Of a stretch of 59,736 nt of DNA, positions 10,304-17,794 are shown in pieces. The DNA comes from Burkholderiaceae bacterium. GTDB taxonomy: Bacteria > Pseudomonadota > Gammaproteobacteria > Burkholderiales > Burkholderiaceae_C. The notes below the pieces were generated by a model that worked only from the letters and a program-made list of their open reading frames with translations, was not told where the DNA came from and did no database searches. Within the stretch, counting starts at the first letter, position 1. The number at the start of each line of letters is the position of its first letter. The DNA lies in NCBI GenBank assembly GCA_023150375.1, contig JAKLLA010000023.1:1-59736 (forward strand). Reading direction: 5' to 3'. A program made the position numbers and the translations under genes.

Positions 10304-11035
10304 ATGAGCCAGACTCACTTCGGATTCAAATCGGTCGACGAGGAACAGAAGGCCGGCATGGTGCGCGGCGTGTTCGACTCGGTCGCCTCGCGGTACGACA
10401 TCATGAACGACGTGATGTCTGCGGGCCTGCACCGGGTCTGGAAGGCCTACACCGTGGCCGTGTCGGGTGCGCGCGAAGGCCAGCGTGTGCTCGACATCGC
10501 CGCGGGCACCGGCGACCTGACGCGCGCCTTCGCCCGGCGGGTCGGCCCGCAGGGCTGCGTGGTCCACACCGACATCAACGAGGCGATGCTGCGCACCGGC
10601 CGGGACCGCCTGCTCGACGAAGGGCTGGTGCTGCCCAGCGTGCTCTGCGATGCCGAGCAGCTGCCCTTCCCGGACGCCCACTTCGACCTCGTCAGCGTGG
10701 CCTTCGGCCTGCGCAACATGACCCACAAGGAGCGCGCGCTGCGCGAGATGTGCCGTGTCCTGAAGCCGGGTGGAAAACTGCTCGTGCTCGAATTTTCGCG
10801 CGTGGCCAAGCCACTCGAAAAAGCCTACAACTGGTATTCGTTCTCCGTGCTTCCTCGGATGGGCAAATGGATCACCGGGGATTCCGAGAGTTATCGGTAT
10901 CTCGCCGAATCGATTCGTATGCATCCCGGTCAGGCGGAACTGAAGGCCCTGATGAAATCCTGCGGGTTCGGGCATGTCGATGTGCACAATCTGTCTGCCG
11001 GCATCGTCGCGCTGCACGTCGGATTGAAGTGCTGA
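10304..11035 (+). CDS. ubiE: Ubiquinone/menaquinone C-methyltransferase UbiE
   Basis: A 243-residue class I SAM methyltransferase that methylates the quinone ring carbon (C-2 of 2-polyprenyl-6-methoxybenzoquinol). The N-terminus [13 protein letters not shown] and the SAM motif [11 protein letters not shown] (residues 62-72) are diagnostic, as are [17 protein letters not shown] and [13 protein letters not shown]. Length matches UbiE/COQ5. Codon use looks less GC-extreme over the last third, from about 10780 on. Second gene of the DUF971-ubiE pair. Confidence 0.97.
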   Translation: MSQTHFGFKSVDEEQKAGMVRGVFDSVASRYDIMNDVMSAGLHRVWKAYTVAVSGAREGQRVLDIAAGTGDLTRAFARRVGPQGCVVHTDINEAMLRTGRDRLLDEGLVLPSVLCDAEQLPFPDAHFDLVSVAFGLRNMTHKERALREMCRVLKPGGKLLVLEFSRVAKPLEKAYNWYSFSVLPRMGKWITGDSESYRYLAESIRMHPGQAELKALMKSCGFGHVDVHNLSAGIVALHVGLKC

Positions 11036-11365
11036 GCGCCCTTGCGGGGCGCCTGCAGCGCACTTCCGGCCGGGCGTGCCGGTCCTGCGATGCGGGCTTC
11101 CGTGAATTTTTCACATCAGGTTCCGTATGGTGCGAAAGGCGTCGCGTACAGGCGTCGAACCGGAAAAAAACGTGGCAAGGAGGGTTCACTTCGACGTGAC
11201 TCCGTCACAGAATCCGACGCGGCCGATGGGGAGACCGACTCCGGCCCTTGGTTGAAGGGTTGAAGCGCACCGCGTGACGTACAGAATCCGGAGCTCGGAA
11301 ACGAGGGGCAGCGGGGGACCTGTGAGGTCATGACTGCCCGAACCGGTCGCAGTGAGGGCTCACGG
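11036..11365 (+). other. 330-nt upstream region of the exopolysaccharide genes
   Basis: No gene is seen here. It contains a palindrome GTGAC-TCC-GTCAC (11196-11208) and the sequence ACAGAATCCG twice (11207-11216 and 11281-11290), each time shortly after GTGAC. It is less GC-rich than its flanks around 11100-11180, as promoter regions often are. No convincing sigma70 or sigma54 promoter could be assigned. It probably holds the control region of the polysaccharide cluster. Confidence 0.4.
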
Positions 11366-12775
11366 ATGTTCAGAGTATTTCAGCATCGCACTTCAGGGAC
11401 GCACTTCGTCGAGTTGTTCGCCGACGGGCTGCTGTGCTTCTTCGCGGCCCTGCTGTCCGCTGCCACGTTGGCGCAGGCCGGCTCGGCCTATTCGACCTTC
11501 GTCCAGCTCGCGGCGCCCAGCATTCTGCTGTCGGCGCTGACGTTCGCGCTGGTGATGGCGCTGCTGTATTCCTTCGTCGGGCTGTACCGGCATCGCAACC
11601 TCGGCCTGCTGCCGATGCTCGGTCGCATCGCCTTCACCTTCGCGGTCGGGGGCTACATCACCTATCTGACGATCAAGTACATCGAGTACGACGGCTATGC
11701 CAGCCGTCTGGTCGGGCTGGCGCTGGTCTACCTGCTGGCGGGGCTGACGGTGTATCGGGGGGTGGCCTGGGCGGTGCGCCAGGCCATCGGCACGCGGCGT
11801 GTGCTGATCGTCGGCACCGGGCCGGACGCCCAGCAGGTCTGGAGCGACCTGCGTGCCGGTGAGCAGTGGTCGAGCTACGAGGTGGTCGGCTTCGTGCCGA
11901 CGGCCGAGCAGGCCTCGTCGGTGGTGTCGCGCGAAGGCGCGGCGGTGTTCGATGCGTCGAGGCGTCTGACCGAGCTGGTGCGCGAGCACCGGGTCAACGA
12001 GATCATCGTGGCGGTGCGCGAGCAGCGTGGCGGTGGCGTGCCGATGGAGCAGCTGCTCGAGTGCCGCATCGGCGGGGTGCCCATCATGGATCTGGCGGGC
12101 TTCTACGAGCGTGCCAAGGCCGAGGTGCCGGTGGACAGCCTGAAGGCCAGCTGGCTGGTCTACGGCGAGGGCTTTGTCCAGGGGGGGCTGCGGCAGGCTT
12201 CCAAGCGGGTTTTCGATGTGGTGAGTTCCTCGGTGCTGCTGATCCTGGGGGCGCCGGTGATGCTGCTGACCGCGCTGGCGATCCGCCTGGACAGCCCCGG
12301 TCCCATCCTCTATCGCCAGGAGCGGGTCGGCCTGGGCGGGCGCAGCTTCCAGTGCATCAAGTTCCGCAGCATGCGTACCGATGCCGAGAAGGATGGCGTG
12401 GCGCGCTGGGCCACCAAGAACGACAGCCGCATCACCCGGGTGGGGGCCTTCATCCGCAAGACCCGCATCGACGAGCTGCCGCAGCTCTTCAGCGTCCTGC
12501 GCGGCGAGATGAGCATGGTCGGCCCCCGGCCGGAGCGCCCCTCCTTCGTGGCCCAGTTGCGCGAGCAGATCCCCTTCTACGATCTGCGCCACACCGTCAA
12601 GCCGGGCCTGACGGGCTGGGCCCAGGTCCGCTACGCCTACGGGGCGTCGCTCGAGGATGCGCGCAAGAAGCACCAGTTCGACCTGTACTACGTCAAGAAC
12701 AACTCGGTGCTGCTGGACCTGCAGGTGCTGATCGAGACGGTCAGCGTGGTGCTCTTCCGGGAGGGGGCGCACTGA
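11366..12775 (+). CDS. Undecaprenyl-phosphate sugar phosphotransferase, PEP-CTERM/EPS type
   Basis: A 469-residue polyprenyl-phosphate sugar-1-phosphate transferase that starts exopolysaccharide repeat-unit assembly on the inner membrane. The N-terminal third has four to five hydrophobic helices, followed by a CoA/nucleotide-binding-like segment ([16 protein letters not shown]) and, from about residue 280, a bacterial sugar-transferase domain with [40 protein letters not shown] and [11 protein letters not shown]. The architecture matches the EpsB/WcaJ relatives of exosortase-linked loci. ATG 11366 (GAGG 8 nt upstream, MFRVFQHR start) is chosen; an in-frame ATG at 11330 is the alternative. First gene of the polysaccharide cluster, with a terminator right after it. 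Confidence 0.88.
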   Translation: MFRVFQHRTSGTHFVELFADGLLCFFAALLSAATLAQAGSAYSTFVQLAAPSILLSALTFALVMALLYSFVGLYRHRNLGLLPMLGRIAFTFAVGGYITYLTIKYIEYDGYASRLVGLALVYLLAGLTVYRGVAWAVRQAIGTRRVLIVGTGPDAQQVWSDLRAGEQWSSYEVVGFVPTAEQASSVVSREGAAVFDASRRLTELVREHRVNEIIVAVREQRGGGVPMEQLLECRIGGVPIMDLAGFYERAKAEVPVDSLKASWLVYGEGFVQGGLRQASKRVFDVVSSSVLLILGAPVMLLTALAIRLDSPGPILYRQERVGLGGRSFQCIKFRSMRTDAEKDGVARWATKNDSRITRVGAFIRKTRIDELPQLFSVLRGEMSMVGPRPERPSFVAQLREQIPFYDLRHTVKPGLTGWAQVRYAYGASLEDARKKHQFDLYYVKNNSVLLDLQVLIETVSVVLFREGAH

Positions 12776-12798
12776 GTCACCCCTCGGGGCGGGCAACG

Positions 12799-12829
12799 AC
12801 GCACGGCAAGGGCCGTGCGTTTGTCTTTG
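12799..12829 (+). terminator. Rho-independent terminator after the sugar transferase
   Basis: ACGCACGGC (12799-12807) and GCCGTGCGT (12812-12820) form a perfect 9-bp stem with an AAGG loop, followed by TTGTCTTT. This is the clearest terminator on the plus strand and separates the priming transferase from the downstream export genes. Confidence 0.75.
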
Positions 12830-12991
12830 GTGCCCGTGAATCGGGGGGAGTCCCGCAGATGCGTGTGTTCGCCACGGGCAAACCGCACGCCTGGGGGAGG
12901 GGGCGAGTCGGCGCAAAGGCGCGTTAAGGCTCGCAAGGTAGGATTGCATCCGTTTGTTGTCGGCAGTAGCCGTTTGTAGAGAGGAATGGGC

Positions 12992-13627
12992 ATGAGGATC
13001 GAGACGGGAACCTTCCTGCGCATCGGCGCCTGGCTGATGGCGGCTGCCATGTTCACGCTCCAGTTGGCGGGCTGTGCCAGCGGCAGCGGCCATCCGCCGG
13101 CTCCGCGCAAGGCGCAGACGCCGGACCATCGCTACAAGATCGGTCCGTTGGACACGCTCAACGTCGTGGTCTGGCGCAATCCGGAGTTGTCCGGCACCGT
13201 GACCGTGCGTCCGGACGGCCGGATCTCCACGCCGCTGGTGAGCGATGTGCTGGCCGCGGGCAAGAGCCCCTCGGACCTGGCTCAGGAGATCCAGCAGGAG
13301 CTGTCGCGCGTGATCCGGGATCCGGTGGTCACGGTGGTCGTGTCCGGCTTCCAGGGCAACCTGAACGAGCTGATCCGCATCGTCGGCGAGGCGACCCGTC
13401 CGCAGGCGGTGTCCTTCCGCCAGGACATGACGCTGCTGGACGTGATGATCCAGGCCGGCGGTCTGACCGACTTCGCCGACGGCAACGGGGCGGTGCTGGT
13501 GCGCGGCTCGGAGGGCGGCAAGCAGTACAGCGTGCGCCTGAAGGACCTGCTCAAGCGGGGCGACATCTCGGCCAACGTCGACGTCAAGCCCGGCGACATC
13601 ATCATCGTGCCGCAGAGCTGGTTCTGA
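12992..13627 (+). CDS. Polysaccharide export lipoprotein (Wza/EpsE-like)
   Basis: A 211-residue outer-membrane polysaccharide export protein of the short, exosortase-associated type. A lipoprotein signal with lipobox LAGC places the acylated cysteine at residue 28. The Poly_export domain (YKIGPLDTLNVVVWRNPELS...) and a SLBB-like stretch (IRIVGEATRPQAVSFR...) follow, ending in GDIIIVPQSWF. ATG 12992 is chosen over 12986 because AGAGGA is 6 nt upstream of it and abuts the earlier ATG. The 216-nt gap upstream holds a terminator, so a separate promoter is expected. Likely partner of the chain-length protein downstream. Confidence 0.9.
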   Translation: MRIETGTFLRIGAWLMAAAMFTLQLAGCASGSGHPPAPRKAQTPDHRYKIGPLDTLNVVVWRNPELSGTVTVRPDGRISTPLVSDVLAAGKSPSDLAQEIQQELSRVIRDPVVTVVVSGFQGNLNELIRIVGEATRPQAVSFRQDMTLLDVMIQAGGLTDFADGNGAVLVRGSEGGKQYSVRLKDLLKRGDISANVDVKPGDIIIVPQSWF

Positions 13628-13723
13628 TCCGGCCTGCCGGATCGAAGCGATGGCGAGGCCGGCCCGCGCCAGCGGGCGGCTCGCGTTCTGCAGCGTCGCC
13701 GGGCGCCCTGACGCCCGGACGAC
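13626..13723 (+). other. Two hairpins between export and chain-length genes
   Basis: The 117-nt gap holds GATCCGGC/GCCGGATC (13626-13643, overlapping the stop codon) and CCGGGCG/CGCCCGG (13699-13718) extended by GTCG/CGAC with one bulged A. Neither has a T-run. They may stabilise or attenuate the polycistronic mRNA; no function is shown. Confidence 0.35.
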
Positions 13724-13744
13724 CGTGAGATAGGTATTGCGGGC

Positions 13745-15301
13745 ATGATGCATTTCCCTGAACAGGCCATGACGGTGTTGCGCTCCGTCTGGCGACAGCG
13801 CTGGCTGGCCGTGATCACGGCCTGGACCGTGGCGGTGCTGGGCGGCGTGCTGGTGGCGGTCACGCCGGAGCGCTACGAGGCGCAGGCGCGCATCCATGTG
13901 GACACGCAGACGGTGCTCAAGCCGCTGATGTCCGGTCTGGCCTTCCAGCCCGACATCGACCAGCAGGTACGCATGCTGGCGCGCACGCTGATCTCGCGGC
14001 CGCACGTCGAGCGACTGTCCAACGATGCCGCCATCGGCTGGCCGCAGGGCACGCCGGAGCAGGCCGCCAAGCGGGTCGAGATGCTGCTCAAGGCGATCAA
14101 GGTCGAGCAGGCCGGCGGCAGCAACCTGTACGCCATCAGCTACCGCGACAGCGATGCGCAGCGCGCCAACCGGCTCGTGACTGCGCTGGTGGGTCTGTTC
14201 ATGAACGCCAGCACCGACACCAAGCGCCGTGACTCGGAAGAGGCCAGCCGCTTCATCGACGAGCAGATCCGGGCCTACGAGGCCAAGCTCATCGAGTCGG
14301 AGAACCGCCTCAAGGAGTTCAAGCTGCGCAACATGAATGTGGGCGTGACGAACAACCAGGACTTCTTCAGCCGCATCTCGGCGCTCAACGACGACGTGGC
14401 GCGCATCCGGCTGGCCCTGGGAGCGGCCGAGCAGTCGCGCGACGCGCTGAAGCGGGAGCTGGCCGCGACCGAGCCGCAGATCGCCAGCGACACGCCCACC
14501 CCGGGCGTGTCCTCGCTGACGCCCGACCTGGATGCGCGCATCGACACCCAGCGTCGCCAGCTCGACGAGATGCTGCGTCGCTACACCGACGAGCATCCGG
14601 ACGTGCAGTCCACCCGGCGCACCATCGCCCAGCTCGAGGCACAGCGGCGCAGCGAGCTCGACCTGCTGCGCTCGCAGGCCGGCGGCAAGGCGCGTGCGGC
14701 AGCGACGGCCGGCAATCCGGTGTTCCAGAAGCTGCGCATCTCGCTGGCCGAGGCCGAGGCGAATGTCGCCTCGCTGCGCAGCCAGCTCGGCACGCAGCAG
14801 GCCCGCCTGGAGGAGATCAAGGCGCAGGCCGGAAGGGTGCCGCAGGCGGAGGCCGAGCTGGCCCAGCTCAACCGCGACTACGACATCATGCGCAAGAACT
14901 ACGAGCAGCTGGTGTCGCGACGCGAGGCGGCCTCGCTGGGCGTGAAGATCGACCAGCAGGCCTCGCTGGCCGATTTCCGGCTGGTCGAGCCGCCCCGCGT
15001 GCTGCCGACCCCGGTCTTCCCCAGCCGGACCCAGCTGGCGCTGGTGGTGATGCTGCTGGCCCTGGTCGCCGGTGCGGCCGCGGCCTTCGGGGTCAGCCGG
15101 CTCAAGCCGACCTTCTCGAGCGAGCGCGACCTGCGGGCCTTCACGAAGCGGCCGGTGCTCGGTGGCCTGACGCGTCTGGCCGATGCGCGCCAGACACTTC
15201 TGGACCGGCAGGACCGTCTGCGCGTCATGGGTGCGATGGGCCTGTTCCTGGTGGTGCATGTGGCCTGGCTGATCTGGCTTTCCGTGCGTCCGGGCACGTG
15301 A
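13745..15301 (+). CDS. Polysaccharide chain-length determinant (Wzz/GumC type)
   Basis: A 518-residue inner-membrane polysaccharide co-polymerase that sets chain length and couples the kinase to export. A transmembrane helix lies at about residues 20-40. The periplasmic Wzz domain (YEAQARIHVDTQTVLKPL...) is followed by long alpha-helical coiled coils (about 175-260 and 340-420), a second helix near 425-447 and a hydrophobic C-terminal segment near 492-512. The layout matches the PEP-CTERM-locus chain-length subfamily; it lacks a fused kinase domain, which is encoded by the next gene. The start is uncertain by eight codons (ATG at 13745 or 13769). Confidence 0.9.
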   Translation: MMHFPEQAMTVLRSVWRQRWLAVITAWTVAVLGGVLVAVTPERYEAQARIHVDTQTVLKPLMSGLAFQPDIDQQVRMLARTLISRPHVERLSNDAAIGWPQGTPEQAAKRVEMLLKAIKVEQAGGSNLYAISYRDSDAQRANRLVTALVGLFMNASTDTKRRDSEEASRFIDEQIRAYEAKLIESENRLKEFKLRNMNVGVTNNQDFFSRISALNDDVARIRLALGAAEQSRDALKRELAATEPQIASDTPTPGVSSLTPDLDARIDTQRRQLDEMLRRYTDEHPDVQSTRRTIAQLEAQRRSELDLLRSQAGGKARAAATAGNPVFQKLRISLAEAEANVASLRSQLGTQQARLEEIKAQAGRVPQAEAELAQLNRDYDIMRKNYEQLVSRREAASLGVKIDQQASLADFRLVEPPRVLPTPVFPSRTQLALVVMLLALVAGAAAAFGVSRLKPTFSSERDLRAFTKRPVLGGLTRLADARQTLLDRQDRLRVMGAMGLFLVVHVAWLIWLSVRPGT

Positions 15302-15317
15302 TCCGAGGGGATATCCG

Positions 15318-16220
15318 ATGAATCTCATCGAACAGGCCGCCAAGCGTCGCCTGGAGGAACTCAAGCGTGCCGGCATCGAGGTGTCGGTTCCGTCGGCGCC
15401 GGAAGTCCCTGTCGGTGCGGCGGTCGCTGCACCGGCGGTCGTCGCGGCCGCACGGGCACCGGTTGCCCCACCGGCCGAGCCCGCGCGTCGCTCGCGTGAG
15501 GTGGTGCTGGATCTGGCCCGGCTCGAGCGTGAAGGCTACCTGGTGCCCTCGCAGGCGCGCTCGGAGCTGGCCGAGCAGCTGCGCATCATCAAGCGGCCGC
15601 TGCTGGCCAACACCCGCGATGCCGAGGCCCGTGCGATACCGCGCGCGAATCTGATCCAGGTGGTCAGCGCGATGCCGGGTGAGGGCAAGACCTTCTTCGC
15701 CGTGAACCTGGCGATGAGCATCGCCATGGAGGTCGATCACTCGGTGCTGCTGGTCGACGCCGACGTGCTGCGGCCTTCCGTGCTGGCGCGCCTCGGCGTG
15801 GAGCCCGCACCCGGTCTGATGGACGTGCTCGACCCTAAGCAGAACCTCACGCTGGCGGATGTGATGCTGCGCACCGATGTGCCCAAGCTCAGCCTGCTGC
15901 CGGCCGGCACGGCCCATGCCAAGTCCACCGAAATGCTGGCCAGCGCCGCGATGGCCGAGCTGCTCGACGAACTGGCGGCCAAGTACTCGGACCGCATCGT
16001 CGTGTTCGATTCGCCGCCGCTGATCCCGACCACCGAGTCGCGGGTCCTGGCCTCGCGGGTCGGCCAGGTCGTCATGGTGGTCGAGGCCGAGCACACCACG
16101 CATGCCCAGGTGACCCAGGCCTTTGCCGCTGTCGAGCAGTGCCCGGTGGTGCTGTCGGTCCTGAACAAGTGCGCGGACCGCGGAGCCAGGGGGGGCTATG
16201 GCTACTACTACTCGAGCTGA
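15318..16220 (+). CDS. Exopolysaccharide tyrosine autokinase (BY-kinase)
   Basis: A 300-residue cytoplasmic bacterial tyrosine kinase of the exosortase/EPS-locus type, controlling polymer assembly through autophosphorylation. After an Ala/Pro-rich N-terminal stretch (about 25-57) it shows Walker A AMPGEGKT (118-125), the A' motif LLVDADVLRPS (about 144-154) and Walker B VVFDSPPLI. The tail YGYYYSS (294-300) is a tyrosine cluster as expected for phosphorylation. It starts 16 nt after the chain-length gene and overlaps the next gene by 23 nt, so translation is probably coupled. Confidence 0.9.
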   Translation: MNLIEQAAKRRLEELKRAGIEVSVPSAPEVPVGAAVAAPAVVAAARAPVAPPAEPARRSREVVLDLARLEREGYLVPSQARSELAEQLRIIKRPLLANTRDAEARAIPRANLIQVVSAMPGEGKTFFAVNLAMSIAMEVDHSVLLVDADVLRPSVLARLGVEPAPGLMDVLDPKQNLTLADVMLRTDVPKLSLLPAGTAHAKSTEMLASAAMAELLDELAAKYSDRIVVFDSPPLIPTTESRVLASRVGQVVMVVEAEHTTHAQVTQAFAAVEQCPVVLSVLNKCADRGARGGYGYYYSS

Positions 16221-17787
16221 GCGGCCCGCTCGGGCGGGCCGCCGCGGCGCCGTCGCGGCGGGCACCACCCTGCTTGTGCTGCTGACGGCGTCTCCGGCGC
16301 TGCAGGCCCAGGCCTGGCGCTTCGAGCCGGCCGTGAAGGTCACCGCCGTGGCCACCGACAACGTCGGTCTTTCCTCGACCCAGGAACAGTCCGATGTGGT
16401 GGTGGTCACCACGCCGAGCGTGCGCGTGCAGGGGCGCGGGCCGCGCTACGAGGTCACCGGCGCGCTGGCCGCCGATGCCGTGCAGTACCTCGGTCGCTCG
16501 CGCGGAGACCGGCTGTTTCCGCAGACCACGCTCGACCTGCGCAGCCAGCCGGTGGAGCGGCTGTTCTTCCTCGATGCGCAGGCCTCGGCACGCACCACCA
16601 CCTCGGACCCCTTCGGCGACCTGGGTGATGGTCCGACCGTGCTCAACCGCAGCCGCGTGCTGCGAGGCAGTCTGAGTCCGCGCCTGGAGCGTGAGCTGTC
16701 GCCCACGACGCGCTTCAGCCTGCGTTCCGACCACGCCTGGTCGCGTGGTTTCGGCAGTCAGACCGCGCCTTCCTCCAACGATGCCTATGTCGAGGGGCAG
16801 GCCGGCCTGTACGAGCTGAAGCCCCTGCCGATGGGGCTGCGCCTGTCGTACGACCGGCAGATGACGCGCTACAAGTCCCAGCCCGACAACGAGCTGGAGT
16901 TCCGTACCGCGCGTGCCGCGCTGCTCTACAGCCCCGATCCGGAGCTGACGCTCGGTCTGACCGTGGGTCGCGACGAAGGCCGCTACACCACCAACACGCT
17001 GCGCGATACGCTGCGCGGCGTCAGCCTGCGCTGGGTGCCCAGCGAGCGCACGCGGCTGGAGATGCAGGCCGAGCGGCGCTTCTTCGGCAACGGCTGGGAT
17101 GCGACGCTCAGCCATCGCTCCCCGTTCGTGGCGATCAATGCGAGAGTGCAGCGCAGCGTCTCGACCTACGCGTCGCGGCTGGGCGTGCTTTCTGCCGGCA
17201 CCGACGTGGCCGGACTGCTCGACGCGATGCTGACCACGCGCGTGCCCGATCCGAACCAGCGCTCGCAACTGGTGCAGGACATCATCGCCCAGCGCGGCCT
17301 GCCCGACAGTCTGTCGTCGGCGATCGATCTGTACTCCGGCGGGGCCCAGGTCACGCAGGGCGGCACGCTCGGCCTGGCCTGGATGGGGCCGCGCAACGTG
17401 CTGACGAGCCAGGTCTATGCGCTGCGCACCCGCGACCTGCGTGGGCCGGACGATGTCCTGCTGGTGTCGGCCGATTCGCGCCAGCGTGGCGCGAGCGTCG
17501 GCCTGTCGCACCGGCTGACCCCGCAGCTCAGCGCGGAGGCTGCCGTCACCTTCGCGCGGGTGCGCGGGGAGGGCAGCAACCTCGGACGCAACACCCGCAA
17601 CCTGGGCTGGCGCATCGGGGCCACCCAGGCACTGTCGCTGCGCACCTCGGCCACCGCCGGGCTGCGCTTCCAGACTGTGCACAGCGACACTCCGGGCGGC
17701 CTGACCAGCGATGGCACGCGCTTTGCCGCCAATTCGTCGAAGGCCGAGGCGACCTCGCTGTCGGTCGGCGTGCTGCACCGTTTCTAG
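16198..17787 (+). CDS. Outer-membrane beta-barrel protein, PEP-CTERM/EPS locus
   Basis: A 529-residue protein with an N-terminal signal (hydrophobic core about 20-34, ending ALQAQA) and then many short amphipathic strands, ending in the aromatic LHRF typical of outer-membrane barrels. The order after the kinase gene and before the ATPase gene, and the RFEPAVKVTAVATDNVGLSS start of the mature protein, match the uncharacterised TIGR03016-type family of exosortase loci. It may be the outer-membrane channel for polysaccharide or a secretion partner. Overlaps the kinase gene by 23 nt. Confidence 0.8.
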   Translation: MATTTRAERPARAGRRGAVAAGTTLLVLLTASPALQAQAWRFEPAVKVTAVATDNVGLSSTQEQSDVVVVTTPSVRVQGRGPRYEVTGALAADAVQYLGRSRGDRLFPQTTLDLRSQPVERLFFLDAQASARTTTSDPFGDLGDGPTVLNRSRVLRGSLSPRLERELSPTTRFSLRSDHAWSRGFGSQTAPSSNDAYVEGQAGLYELKPLPMGLRLSYDRQMTRYKSQPDNELEFRTARAALLYSPDPELTLGLTVGRDEGRYTTNTLRDTLRGVSLRWVPSERTRLEMQAERRFFGNGWDATLSHRSPFVAINARVQRSVSTYASRLGVLSAGTDVAGLLDAMLTTRVPDPNQRSQLVQDIIAQRGLPDSLSSAIDLYSGGAQVTQGGTLGLAWMGPRNVLTSQVYALRTRDLRGPDDVLLVSADSRQRGASVGLSHRLTPQLSAEAAVTFARVRGEGSNLGRNTRNLGWRIGATQALSLRTSATAGLRFQTVHSDTPGGLTSDGTRFAANSSKAEATSLSVGVLHRF

Positions 17788-17794
17788 AGCCTCG

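Noticed and set aside
11100-11365. A sigma54 promoter for the polysaccharide cluster (TGGCAAGGAGGGTTCA near 11172).
   Set aside because: It lacks the GC doublet at -12 with correct spacing, so it does not meet the -24/-12 rule.
11393-15376. A 1327-codon minus-strand frame crossing three polysaccharide genes and their spacers.
   Set aside because: It runs antisense to well-recognised genes and across a terminator; a GC-driven artefact.
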